A stretch of 64,000 nt of DNA from Malachius bipustulatus (Eukaryota; Arthropoda; Insecta; Coleoptera; Melyridae). The stretch is taken from contig OU342638.1 of assembly GCA_910589415.1 (NCBI GenBank), positions 3,038,001 to 3,102,000 of the forward strand, read 5' to 3'. Below the pieces are notes generated by a model, which was given only the letters and a program-made list of their open reading frames with translations, was not told the DNA's origin and ran no database searches. Shown piece by piece: positions 35,547 to 46,599 of this stretch. The translations under genes were made by a program, and so were the position numbers. How positions within the stretch are numbered: the stretch's first letter is position 1; each line of letters begins with the position of its first letter.

Positions 35547-36062
35547 GCAATCACCATTAAAATAACTACTAAATAATTAAAGATTATAATAAAACCCTTA
35601 AACTATCAAATAAAAGGATAAAACCTCATTTAATAATAATAACAATAATAAACTATAATAGTAATAACTCCAAATAACTAAAACGGAAATCCTGATAATT
35701 AATAAATAAATTACGTTGTTATCGATACCATAATCCATAAAATAATAATATAACGATCTCCTTTGGAATTTAGGCACGTGCGAAGAAAGAAGATTTTAGT
35801 TAGGTATCTGGAAGCATGCTATTTTCTTTTATTAGCTATAAATTGTAGACTATTACTTGTTTACTATTGATGATTTTAATTATTGTTCTGATTGGAAATT
35901 TGATTTAATGAATAAATTAAGTTAAGTTGTCGGGTTTCGTTTGCTTTTGAATTAATATTGCCCATTAGCCCTGAATTTGAATACTTAAAGTTCATGAAAG
36001 AGTCTCTAGCCGAGGAAAGAATTCACAAAATTAGTAGAGTTAAAATTTGCACGAGTGCATAT

Positions 36063-36082
36063 TTGGCGACCAACGTGTGGGG
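36063..36082 (+). other. Primer binding site
   Basis: TTGGCGACCAACGTGTGGGG begins three bases after the 5' LTR. TGGCGACC-type sites are usual for tRNA-primed Ty3/gypsy elements. The tRNA was not assigned. Confidence 0.6.
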
Positions 36083-36197
36083 CACGAAAACAAAAATAAT
36101 AAAAAAAAATAAACAAGATTCAAAAGAATGCGAAACCTTGAAAATTGAATTTTATGATGTATTGTGTACATAGCGAGCTTAGACGAGAGGAACAGTA

Positions 36198-38903
36198 ATG
36201 CTTACTAGAGCAAAGAGTAAAGCGAATAAACAGCATCAAGTGATGGGAGGAACCAATAGTGAAATGGCAAAGTCAAAAAGTTTGACAGATATACCTGTAG
36301 GTGAGACTGAAAATATACGGGAAAATTCTCAGGGGATGAGTCAGATGGCATTTGTTGCTGAGAAAATTGAATTAGGCAATGCGCGATTAATGCAGCATTT
36401 TTTTAATAATATGAGAGGATTCGGGGAAGATATTGTCAAATCGAATGAGAGACTATTAAAATCTGTAACAGATTCACTGGCAAATAAGATAGGAGAAAAT
36501 CGAGGGGAAGACGAAAAGAATAAGGAGTTATTGTTTAAAAAATTCGATGAAGGGACTAAGTTAGTTATAGAAAGTGTAAAAGAAATAGACCAAAAGCAAA
36601 AAAGTGTTATCGAAACAATGGCTTTAAAATTTGAGCAAGTCGTAAAAAAAAATACTACGGAAGTAGTCAGTAAAGTTCTAAAAGAAGTGACCGGTTTGAA
36701 AGGCATAGAAAAGGTTGGAAATGAAAATGAAAAGCAGAAAAGGGATCATAAAGAGTGGGAGAAAAATTCAGTTGAGGTTGGAAAGCTGGGTAATAGTGAA
36801 AAATCGTCTAGAGAGGATGCAAATTTTACTAAAAAGGGGGGTGCGAGTTTTGAGGCTAATTTGAGCGGGAATGTAAATCCGCAATTGTATTTATCACTAT
36901 TTAGGGAATTAGGAGGTTTCAATTTGAGGTTTGATCCGAAGTCATCAACAAACCCGGTCCAATTTTTAAGAAATTTTTGTAAAGTTGCAGATGAGGCTAT
37001 GGTTCCTATAGATAGGCGGTTAAGTTTAATTTCAAGGTTGATAGTAAATGATGCCAGAAATTGGTTCGAGTGGAGAGAGGATGAAATTGGTTCCTATGAA
37101 CAATTCGAGTGGGAGTTTTTAGACCGCTACTGGCCAATAAGTAAAGAAAGGGAACTGCTAAGAAAAGTTCAGTATGGGGAATATGATGAAAAAATTTCCA
37201 GATCGGAGTATTTTTTAAAATTGATGAGAGACGCGTCGTATCTTAGAAATCCTCTGAGAGATGCGGAACTAATTCCGTTAATCATTGCCCATTTTCCCTC
37301 TAATGTAAGAAATAGTTTACCATTGAGTATTTTGAACGATCCTTGTGTGATCGAAAATTATTTGAGACAGTTGGATGAGATGGAAGGTCGTTCGCGTCGA
37401 TACCAAAATCAAAATCGTTATCAAAGCAGGCAGAATAATGGCTACGATTGGAATGATAGAGAGGAACGTCGTAGGTATCATGACAATGATAATAATGAGA
37501 GCAGGGGAAATTATTACATGAGTCCGGAACAAAACAGAAACTTTAATACCCAACCGTCTCAGAATTACAACAATACACGGAATAATCAAAACAATAGTGC
37601 GTCATGGCGTAATGATAGAAAACCTCAAGGTCAGGTAAGAGATTTTCCTCCCAGAAATAATAATCATTCTAACCGAGAGGTAAATATTGTCGAGCGTGTC
37701 GATTTGGAAGTAGCAGGGACCACCGGGGTAGCTGTTGAGGTTGCGAGCGCAGGAATTGGTGAAGGCAGAAATAACAGGTGTTCAACTGAAGGGCAGTTTT
37801 ATAGTACTAGTGTCGAGGAAAATGTAAATGTCAGGGAACCAGAACGAACAATGCAAATTCGTACGGTATTTAACCAAATCGGAGATAAAATCCTGAATGA
37901 AGACCATGAAACGTTGCCAGGTGTACCCGAATGTCCGTCCATAGAGGTAAAGATTGAAAGTTTAGGCCCAATATATGCGTTGATTGATACTGGCGCTCAA
38001 GTGAGTTGTATCTCTAAAGAATTAATAGATAAAATTAAAAAAACAAAGGAGGGTTTATTGTTTTTACCGGCAACAGGAGTTACTTTGGTAGGCGCAGTAA
38101 GAGGTAAGAGCCAGAAAATAAACCACCAGGTCCAGCTTAATCTGACGATAGACAAACAAATAACACCGGTGTCGTTTTTAGTGGTGCCGAATTTAATTAG
38201 AGATTTGATACTTGGATACGATTTTATAGTAGAACATCAAATTGTAATTAATTCTGAAACTGTAACGATTAAGGGAAATTTTAACAATGAATCGCAGGAA
38301 TTTGCCTATAGTGATTGTGTTCGTCGTGACGATGGTGTTAGGGTTGATTATGCTGAGTTTAAAAATGAAATAAAACCGGAACCTAAGAATTATACAATGG
38401 AGCAAATACAAGAAATTGTTGAAAAAACTGAGACATTAAATGAAAGCGAAAAAATGGAGTTATTAAAGGTATTTGGTAGACATAGTAAGGTTTTCTCGGA
38501 ACAACCCGGCTGTATGAAAAATTATGAACATAAAATAGTGATGAAAGATGAAACTCCATTTTGTTGCAAATCATACCCCGTTCCACACGCTTATCGGGAA
38601 GTAATTCATGAGCAAATTCAGGAAATGTTAGAATGGGGCGTAATCGAAAAGGCTCAAACCGAATATATTAATCCATTGGTCGTCGTTCGTAAACGAGATA
38701 ATACACCTCGAGTGTGTCTAGATGCAAGAAAATTGAATAGTAACATGGAAGCGGACCATGTAATTCCTCCAAACCCAAATGAATTGTTGTATTTGTTTAA
38801 GCCAGGGCAAAAATTGAGTGCTTTGGATCTAACTAGCAGTTATTGGCAGGTTTTGATAGGGCCAAAGGATAGGAAATTTACAGGTTTTTTATACGAGAAC
38901 TAA
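36198..38903 (+). CDS. Gag-protease-partial reverse transcriptase of the young LTR element
   Basis: 901 residues from ATG 36198. Gag (about 1-430) has Lys/Glu-rich coiled coils and a capsid-like region (PVQFLRNFCKVADEAM, WFEWREDE, ERELLRKVQYGEYDEK), then an Asn/Arg/Gln-rich tail instead of zinc knuckles. Protease: ALIDTGAQVSCIS and ILGYDFIVEHQ. Reverse transcriptase: PVPHAYREVIHEQI, YINPLVVVRKRDN, RVCLDARKLN, SALDLTSSYWQV. The frame stops at TAA 38901-38903. In the same frame RT continues as TYVFRRLPFGLMTSVASFIRG to LGDDVQS near 38998, then homology ends before the catalytic DD box. Either a truncated polyprotein or one stop in an already deleted pol. Confidence 0.88.
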   Translation: MLTRAKSKANKQHQVMGGTNSEMAKSKSLTDIPVGETENIRENSQGMSQMAFVAEKIELGNARLMQHFFNNMRGFGEDIVKSNERLLKSVTDSLANKIGENRGEDEKNKELLFKKFDEGTKLVIESVKEIDQKQKSVIETMALKFEQVVKKNTTEVVSKVLKEVTGLKGIEKVGNENEKQKRDHKEWEKNSVEVGKLGNSEKSSREDANFTKKGGASFEANLSGNVNPQLYLSLFRELGGFNLRFDPKSSTNPVQFLRNFCKVADEAMVPIDRRLSLISRLIVNDARNWFEWREDEIGSYEQFEWEFLDRYWPISKERELLRKVQYGEYDEKISRSEYFLKLMRDASYLRNPLRDAELIPLIIAHFPSNVRNSLPLSILNDPCVIENYLRQLDEMEGRSRRYQNQNRYQSRQNNGYDWNDREERRRYHDNDNNESRGNYYMSPEQNRNFNTQPSQNYNNTRNNQNNSASWRNDRKPQGQVRDFPPRNNNHSNREVNIVERVDLEVAGTTGVAVEVASAGIGEGRNNRCSTEGQFYSTSVEENVNVREPERTMQIRTVFNQIGDKILNEDHETLPGVPECPSIEVKIESLGPIYALIDTGAQVSCISKELIDKIKKTKEGLLFLPATGVTLVGAVRGKSQKINHQVQLNLTIDKQITPVSFLVVPNLIRDLILGYDFIVEHQIVINSETVTIKGNFNNESQEFAYSDCVRRDDGVRVDYAEFKNEIKPEPKNYTMEQIQEIVEKTETLNESEKMELLKVFGRHSKVFSEQPGCMKNYEHKIVMKDETPFCCKSYPVPHAYREVIHEQIQEMLEWGVIEKAQTEYINPLVVVRKRDNTPRVCLDARKLNSNMEADHVIPPNPNELLYLFKPGQKLSALDLTSSYWQVLIGPKDRKFTGFLYEN

Positions 38904-39210
38904 ACCTATGTTTTTCGTAGGTTACCTTTTGGTTTAATGACTTCAGTAGCAAGTTTTATTCGGGGATTAAATGCAGTATTAGGGGATGATGTACAGTCAT
39001 GCTGGAAGAAATTTAGAAAAAAAAATTATTAACTTCAAAGAAAGAAATTTAGTTTTGATTTCCCAATCTGTTTCTATGACTTGGCTTGGTTCGAGTAAGA
39101 GTTATACAATTTTTTTGCTTAGATGTTTTTGTTTTTTTTTGTTGTTGGTCTAATTTTGGGGATAACAATGTTCAAGCCTTTCCGTTGATGCCTACAAGAA
39201 CTTAAACATT

Positions 39211-39221
39211 GTGGGGGGTAA
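39211..39221 (+). other. Polypurine tract
   Basis: GTGGGGGGTAA lies directly before the 3' LTR, where plus-strand priming starts in this class of elements. Confidence 0.55.
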
Positions 39222-40161
39222 TGCACCCAGTTAGAAATTTGTTTGATTTATAAAAGCGTCTAAGCTGGCTATACTCTCTATTGTTATAAATAATATGTGT
39301 GTGTGAGTAAAGTTGAACATTCATGTGCTTCAAATAATCGAGATGACGACTGCAGGTGTTAACGTGACAAAAGTCAGACGAGCATATTTAGAGAAAGGAA
39401 GGGAGATCGGAGGTTTTCAGCCCTGCAGCGATGAAATGAAGGAGTTCCAATCCAAGGACAGTGACAGTCTACCTTTAGCCAGCAAATTGGACGGTAGAGC
39501 TCGAGAACGAAACGAGTACCTACGTAGGTATACTCGGTACTTATTGCGTTTCGGGATTTGCGTGAATATTAAGGTGAAGACCGACCGGAGTGTTGTGTAC
39601 TATAGTCAGAGGAAATCAACCCTGAGCACAGCCAGGTTAAAGCAGTAAGCAATCACCATTAAAATAACTACTAAATAATTAAAGATTATAATAAAACCCT
39701 TAAACTATCAAATAAAAGGATAAAACCTCATTTAATAATAATAACAATAATAAACTATAATAGTAATAACTCCAAATAACTAAAACGGAAATCCTGATAA
39801 TTAATAAATAAATTACGTTGTTATCGATACCATAATCCATAAAATAATAATATAACGATCTCCTTTGGAATTTAGGCACGTGCGAAGAAAGAAGATTTTA
39901 GTTAGGTATCTGGAAGCATGCTATTTTCTTTTATTAGCTATAAATTGTAGACTATTACTTGTTTACTATTGATGATTTTAATTATTGTTCTGATTGGAAA
40001 TTTGATTTAATGAATAAATTAAGTTAAGTTGTCGGGTTTCGTTTGCTTTTGAATTAATATTGCCCATTAGCCCTGAATTTGAATACTTAAAGTTCATGAA
40101 AGAGTCTCTAGCCGAGGAAAGAATTCACAAAATTAGTAGAGTTAAAATTTGCACGAGTGCA
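39222..40161 (+). repeat. 3' LTR of the young retrotransposon
   Basis: 940 bp, identical to the 5' LTR as far as I can compare, followed by GCTC at 40162-40165. Confidence 0.93.
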
Positions 40162-40165
40162 GCTC

Positions 40166-41265
40166 TTATTTAGAGATTCTTCTAAGTCGAAAAATAGTGA
40201 GAATTCTTCTAAGTCGAAAAAATAGTGAAAAAATAAAATAAAATAAAATAAAACGGAGCGACGACTGGCGTGAAGGTGCTCGCGAACAGAGTCTACCACG
40301 TAGTATCCCGGTGCCCGCGATTCGCTGCTATTTATCCGCGGTTCCTACAATTACTCAGCTAAACCCTTTTCTTGGTAAAACTCCGCCGTCCGATGTCTAA
40401 TTTACCTGGTCTACTGCTTCATCACAACCCCAGCTCGGGCGTGGGACTTGGATTTTGTTTCTCTTCCCAGCTGTGGTTAATGTGCATTCTTTCCTCCCTT
40501 ACCGCCCCGTCGGTGTTAATGGCTCGTCTCCAGTCTGGAGTCTTTAGTCGGGCCTTATCTCCCCCTTGTACTTAACAGGCATGCAACATTGTTGCTAATG
40601 TAGGACAGAGAATATTTGAGTTACCTTTAAATTATTTAAACCCTCATTTTATTATTGGCTGACCGGTTGGTCAGTTTATTTATTTCTCTGTAAAAAAAAA
40701 AAATTCTAAACCAGGCTCTAAATTTCCAGGCTCTCCCACTTTGAACCATTACAGTACCTAATAAAACAATGATATTTAAGACTTATTTTTTTATTCTGCT
40801 GAAATTTGTTTTAAATATTCACATAAAATAGAACTTTACGATTTATATTTTTTGATGACTTCAATTTAAAAAAAAGTCTCTATAAAAGAATAAAACATTG
40901 TTGATTCACTGGAAAATTCTAAATCAAATAAATATATAATTTTAAAACAGACAACCAGGGCTCGTAAAACATTTGAAAACTTATATCTGATGTCAAAATT
41001 TAGGAATATTTCTTCTATTGAAAAAATATATTTTCCAGCACAGTAAATAGAAGGTTGAATTTGAATTATTGTGTTTTTTAGATGATTGATTCTGCCTTCG
41101 ATTTCCTGCTGATTTTTCCAAATTAAGATAGCTGATTCCTGGGAGTCTTTTATAGTGAATTTTGTAGTGGTTTTCTTTCCGGTATAATATCTTTTTTTAC
41201 GACTTTGTTAGTGGGTACCAGGTATCCGTGAAGGGTCCAAAATAACGCAGCATTCCTTATATTAA
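40166..41265. other. Non-coding flank of the young LTR element
   Basis: Begins with a GATTCTTCTAAGTCGAAAAA duplication (about 40174-40225) and AATAA repeats, then a GC-richer part (40250-40600) in style with 32331-35115, then AT-rich sequence. No gene seen. Confidence 0.4.
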
Positions 41266-41655
41266 TGAAGTCATACATTAATGTAATGTAACATTGTTCA
41301 TCTAGTTAATGATTATTGTACATGTATACAATGTTCACTTCATAAACACATTAGTGGTACATTAATACAATGAATACTGTTCATCAAAATTGAAGAAGTC
41401 AAACTACGTAAATAATTCATGAAATCAATGAAACGGTTCCTCATTTTAATGAAGACCTATTTGTAGCAACGAACATTTTACATTAATTTTCGGATATTTC
41501 TGATTCATTGTATCAATGAATATGAATTCATAATATACATTCATGAACGACGTTATTAATCTATGAACACCATTTCATTGCATCTATGCAGAAATTCATT
41601 GTTTTAATGAAATATTAGTTAATACTTGTCGTTCATTGATATAATGAACGAATTT
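41266..41655. repeat. Second array of the palindromic TTCATTG/AATGAAC motif
   Basis: Same motif as 31956-32330. Clear pairs include GATTCATTGTATCAATGAAT, AATTCATTGTTTTAATGAAA and GTTCATTGATATAATGAAC near 41500-41650. It ends where the pogo-like terminus CAGTGAAGGTGGGGGAAG begins. Confidence 0.6.
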
Positions 41656-42177
41656 TTTTTCAGTGAAGGTGGGGGAAGTGCGACCCCTATTTGGAAAAGT
41701 TAGATTTTAGGCTCATATAAAATGTATACCAGAATATAATATATTTTTTTAATTTCTATGACAAATAAAGTACTTATTTGACTGTTTAATAACACTGATG
41801 AAAATGCATTTTATGTCACCACATAACATCTTCAATGTTATTTTTTTATTTGTAGGCGGCGCACTTGCCCCATTCAAAAATTTAAATCTGGGGCAAGTGC
41901 ACTATTCCTTACTGTGTTGCCATATGATGCCTTAAATTAATTTCAGAGGCAAGAGCAATTCACTGACACTTCGCCCGATCTTATAAATTTTTGTTGGAAT
42001 TTATTTATTTTTGATTAAAGAAGGTACAAACTTTTTAATTTATTAAAAAATTAACAAAATTTTCTGGTTTTCATAACATAATAATATTTAAACTGAAAAT
42101 AAATATTAACTTCATTTCTATAACATAAGTATTTAGTTAAGGGTTATCATAAAATACAATTAAGTACTTAGTATTTA

Positions 42178-42503
42178 TCAGAGTAAATTTTGATAGCCAT
42201 CAAATTTTACATTGAAAGTGAAAAAGTCGCCTCTTTTATCGGTTTCTGGATCTGGTAAAACTCTGATAAGATCGTCACTTTCCAAGGTATCTTCATCATT
42301 TTCTTTGCGCCATTTAAACTTCAAACCTAAACCATCTCTGCTGGTAAATTTGATCAGCCACTTATCTTCTTCTTTTGCTTTAACCTGGTCAATATAATGC
42401 TTCACTATATTTTTTCCACAATATTCCACCAGAACCCACCTACCAACATCCACCTCGCATTCCTCGCTGAGATTTTCTCCTATAACAGCGGACCATTCTG
42501 CAC
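42178..42503 (-). pseudogene. 3' exon of a pogo-type transposase gene
   Basis: A polypyrimidine tract and CAG (42504-42506) precede a frame AEWSAVIGENLSEEC, VGRWVLVEYCGKNIVKHYI, WLIKFTSR, DDLIRVLPDPE, RGDFFTFNVKFDG, ending at 42178. This is the small C-terminal domain I associate with insect pogo-type transposases; the DDE core is missing. The exon itself is intact. Confidence 0.5.
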
Positions 42504-42681
42504 CTGGAAATAAAATTAACTTGAGCCGGGGCAAGTGCACAGTAGACCGGGTAAGTGCGTGTATTGAATATGCACTTGCCCCAGACAACAGCTTTGCCGG
42601 GGAAAGAGCACACCGCATCTAACAAGTTAATCAGACTTTATAACCTAACTAAGTTTACTTTATGGGAAACTACATAATATA

Positions 42682-43342
42682 CAGTATGTTCCCGGATCGA
42701 CTTTAAAAGAGGAAAAACTTTTTTGTTTTTGATTTCTCAGAAAATTTCACTCTTGATGATCTGGCCTGCTTGATTTCAAATCCCCAAAACAAAAGTTACT
42801 TTTTAGGTAACTCGAACGGTTCTTGAGATAATATAATTTTTCTTCAATAATTTTTTCGTAATTTTTAGACGCAAGCTTGGTAAGATGATTTCATTGAAAA
42901 ACGACACTGACAGCAGTTGTCAAATCTAACAAATCACTTGAACTGCAAATTAATCTACTGTATGCTATAATGTTGACTTTACAACAAAGAATTTATCTAA
43001 TTCAATGTTTACGGAACTGGGAAAGCTCGCATTGAAATCTGTGCATAAAAAGGAGGAGCATTATTCGAATAGGAAATTAATAGTTGTTCTTTTTGAGAAT
43101 TTTATTTCATGTTACGATTATTTGAATTTCTTCAAAAAAAAAATAAATTACATAATTATGAAAAAAATTCCAATTATTAAAGAAAAATTATATTATCACA
43201 AGAACCGTTTGAGTTACCTAAGAAGTAACTTTTGTTTTGGGGATTTGAAATCAAGCAGGCCAGATCATCAAGAGTGAAATTTTCTGAGGAATCAAAAACA
43301 AAAAAGTTTTTCCTCTTTTAAAGTCGATCCGGAGACATACTG
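42682..43342 (+). mobile_element. mariner-derived MITE with transposase N-terminus
   Basis: Inverted repeats of roughly 180 bp start CAGTATGT(C/T)(T/C)CCGGATCGACTTTAA and are flanked by TA (42680-42681, 43343-43344). Inside, ATG at about 42972 opens MLTLQQRIYLIQC, the usual start of DUF4817-type mariner transposases, and stops within about 20 codons. A deletion derivative nested in the pogo-like remnant. Confidence 0.8.
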
Positions 43343-43640
43343 TATAAAAAATTTAACATTAATAAAAAGATTCAACTTATCAGTTTTTGATGTTTTTTCC
43401 ACAAATTTAAAAAACCTTTACACACTTTACACTGAAAATTAATTTACCTATCGGAATGTAACATGCTACCGACTTCAGACATCGAGCGCTAGACTCGCGG
43501 GAACTTGTAAGCTACCTTGCGACGAATGGACCTGGATGAATATCCTAAGGATGGCGGTAAAATTTGAATATGGGTGGTGTTATGAGGCAGTGATGCTCTT
43601 CCCCCAAATGTGCACTTACCCCACCTTACCTTACCCATGC

Positions 43641-45310
43641 AGTGTGTATAAAAAGACTTCGCAGTTTTATTTGCTACGACCTCATTTACGTCGTTAACGA
43701 TAATTTTGATGAAATGACAACAACAAATTTTCAAAGTCATGATAGGTGCTGCGAGATCTTTTCTTAACACACGAGAATTGAAAATTACGTTCAAGTATTC
43801 GCTAACGTCTGGGTATTTAAGCCAATAATTAACGCATTAATTATTACAAAACTGAAATCCGTGACTACATAATCGAACACTGACCAAGGCAGTTTATTTT
43901 TTACACAAAAATTAGAAAAAGTATCCAACCACGAACCTATTGAATGTGAATCATGTTGACATGAAATAAATTCCAAAAATTGAATAATTACCGCAGATTC
44001 TTTTTCTATTCGTAAAACACCGGCATAATAAATGAACACGTCTGTTTGTCGAAGGAGGTGGACGAACGACCTGTGGCATCTAAATGCAAAGTTAGGTGTT
44101 TTTCACGTTTCCTAATCAATTTGAGGCATTCTATTTGCTTTGTACTAAAGAAATATACGCCCAAAGGTTCGAACACCCGAAAAATAAACTCGATTTTCCG
44201 TTTTTTTCAAAACTAGGTCAATTATTTCATCTTTGTCTTCGTCTGATGCAGATAATTGTTTTGACCGAATTTTTTTGAAAACCTTTCAATATTGAATCTA
44301 CTGCAATTTTATTAATATCTTCAACCCTAATCAATAAAGGATTACATTTTTGCACCCTTTGCGCAAGTAAACTTCTTTCGTAATTCCTTACAAACGTCGT
44401 TCTCTTATCTGGAATCTGATGATTAAAATTTCTTGATGAAACTCATCACTCTACCTTCGACACCGACATCCGTAAAATGTAAGACAATTTTAAACGTCTT
44501 ACAATTTGAATATGAACAGTACGCATTTATGATAACTCGTTTCGCTTGTTGTAGCGGATATTTTTAAAACATAAAACACAGACCTGGTTAATTTATTCAA
44601 ATTTTCTTCGGACAGTTAGCTGATAGTTTACTAACTTGCCACGAAGTAATATTGCGTCGATTTCTTCGGGAGTAAAAAAACAGCATCCTTCTAAATAAGT
44701 GCATGTACCATACGAAATTCTGTAATTTTTTTGATTTACGTCGCGTTCTGAATTCAAATAGTTTGCCTGTAATTTACCTACATCATGATGGTATAAATTC
44801 CTAACCGAATTGGGTACTGCGCAAGCACGCTCGCGTTCACGATGGGTTATCTGAGTAACAATATTATTTTCCAAACGTTCTATTCTCGAAATATCCTCAT
44901 CGAAATCACGATTTAACAAATTTTATACATAACTGGAATGTGTCATAGGTGAAAAGTCATCATAATTTCTCAGTGATGCTAATGTTGGCGACTGGCATTT
45001 GAAACATATAGCATATGATGTTTTGTAATGTTTACATTATCGTCTGAGAATTCAATTACAGACGAATTGTTACTGTACTTTGAAATGACCTCGTAGCGCA
45101 GTTCACAGGTTTTAAATTCATCACCAAAGCCTAAACTTCCTGCCGACAGCCTATCTGATTGTTCAATTTCGTTATCACCCAAAAATGAACGAGAAGAATC
45201 ATTTTCTACTACTGCTGAAAAGGGAGTCAACGATACGTTGTCATTAGGGTCTTCGAAAAAATGCCTTATATTTTTTATATGCATCTGCTCTCTCGTGATA
45301 CCTACCAAAA
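43641..45310 (-). pseudogene. MULE-like transposase, N-terminal half
   Basis: Minus-strand fragments in several frames. From the N-terminal side: DPNDNVSLTPFSAVVEND, YAICFKCQSPTLASL (possible zinc motif), LNRDFDEDISRIERLENN, TCTYLEGCCFFTPEEIDAIL. Then LTLHLDATGRS near 44070 (first catalytic Asp, DATG-type), VFIYYAGVLRIEKESAV, SIGSWLDTFSNF, VVTDFSFVIINALI near 43850 (second Asp) and CCCHFIKIIVND. It ends at KSFYTHCMG near 43640, where the pogo-like end begins. The third acidic residue, Ulp1 domain and PHD finger would follow in this family and are found, same strand, at 29642-27885. Heavily decayed. Confidence 0.5.
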
Positions 45311-45329
45311 TGTAGGGCAAAATTTGAAT

Positions 45330-46060
45330 GAGAACGATATACCTCACAATAGCTCGAATGTTAACTGCGGTTGTACGTGTTTATCGGATTCTAGATCTCA
45401 TACAACTATTCTTGTGTCTACCATAACGGTGGAAGTTTTGGATGCTTGGGGAAACTACCAAAGGGTTAGAGCTGTTTTGGATTCTGCTAGTCAGGCGAAC
45501 TTCGTTAAAGTTTAAGTCGATTAGCATTACCTAAACAGGGACACTCTGTATCCATTCTAGGCTTGAATCAGTCTTCGTCTATCGCCAAAGGCGTATCAAC
45601 TTGTGTTAAACCAGTTGGAGAAAATTTACCTACATTTTCAGTCGAGGCCTTGGTCTTACCAAAATTATGTTCCGACATGCCAGCAGTTAAAATAAACCCG
45701 AAAAATTGGTCCCATATTTCTAATCTAAAACTGGGCGATGAATCGTTCCACGTCTCCGCTCCTGTCGATATGTTATTCGGGGCCGACGTCTATGCAAAAA
45801 TTCTCAAATCGGGGCGTGTCATAGGACAGGATGGCCAGCCAAGTGCTTTCGAGGCGGTCTCCGGTTGGGTTTTGCTACGGAAAACGCAAGATATTTTCCC
45901 TGGAACAGTAGAGACTTATTTTACTTCCTTCGAACCCTCACTTGATTCCACCATTCGAAAATTTTGGGAACTTGAGGCAATTGCGCCAAAAGTTTCTAAA
46001 TCTCATGAGGATCAAAAATGTGAAAACATATACAGGCCAGTAGAATGGTTCATAAAAATA
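45330..46060 (+). pseudogene. BEL/Pao-type retrotransposon fragment (aspartic protease region)
   Basis: TILVSTITVEVLDAWGNYQ and RAVLDSASQANFV match the start of the DUF1758 protease of BEL/Pao elements, with the active site read as DSAS. After a frameshift near 45515 the frame continues SVEALVLPKLCSDMPA, HVSAPVDMLFGADVYAKIL, AVSGWVLL and STIRKFWELEAI, the entry to the RT region, then ends. No LTRs were found. Confidence 0.75.
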
Positions 46061-46093
46061 GTTTTAATTTTCTTCAGTAGAATGGTATTTTGA

Positions 46094-46599
46094 GTTTGCG
46101 TTACCATGCACAAATTTTGTACTATACGAAATTCGATAAAGAATCATTAAGAAATGTTGAATCCAAATTTGCAGCACCGTGCGATTTTTTTTTACCAAGT
46201 TATGCACAAAAAAGTTTTTCTTTATATTTTCACGAATATATATTGGCTACTATCTATCCCACTTAAGCAAATGACATATCATTCTCTTCGCTATGGAATT
46301 ACCTACATTTTTTATACAAATATTTTTTTTGTACACTGATAATAAAAAATACGGAGGTTTAAAGTAAAAAATTTGTCTTTCGAATAAGGTTTTCTGCAAA
46401 TAACAATTTTTCTTGGAAAGGAAACACATACGAATGAAGTAAAAAAGTAAATAAACATATTTTTCTTAAGGGGTGATAACTAAAAATTACAACTTAGGCA
46501 CACGGGTCACCACAGCACAATCTAAACAAACACAATCTAAACAAGTTGGGCTGGACACGAATTTCAGACATATTCGTTTTATTACCTCTTGTATCCTTA
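46094..46599. other. AT-rich gap, no gene seen
   Basis: Short open frames only, no recognisable similarity. Lies between the BEL fragment and the second piggyBac fragment. Confidence 0.4.

Larger units (their letters stand above)
35120..36059 (+). repeat. 5' LTR of the young retrotransposon
   Basis: 940 bp, starting TGCACCCAG and ending ACGAGTGCA. Contains a TATA box (TATAAAAG, 35147-35154) and a 101-codon open frame from ATG 35241. Identical to 39222-40161. Confidence 0.93.
35120..40161 (+). mobile_element. Young Ty3/gypsy-type LTR retrotransposon with truncated pol
   Basis: Two 940-bp LTRs (35120-36059 and 39222-40161) with no difference that I can find, ending TGCAC...GTGCA, flanked by the 4-bp duplication GCTC (35116-35119 and 40162-40165). 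Internal parts: primer-binding-site-like TTGGCGACCAACGTG at 36063, gag-protease-partial RT, and a G-rich polypurine tract at 39211-39221. The rest of RT, RNase H and integrase are absent, so the copy must have moved with enzymes supplied elsewhere. Confidence 0.93.
41661..43640 (-). mobile_element. pogo/Tigger-like remnant
   Basis: The left end CAGTGAAGGTGGGGGAAGTGC resembles the reverse complement of the right end (GCACTTACCCCACCTTACC, about 43611-43629). Several GGGGCAAGTGCA blocks lie inside (41883, 42530, 42580). Only one coding exon survives, plus a nested mariner MITE. Exact ends and the TA duplication are uncertain. Confidence 0.5.

Noticed and set aside
44593..44919. Independent gene with RERER motif
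   Set aside because: It lies in order and on the same strand as the decayed MULE-like transposase motifs, so it was merged with that relic.
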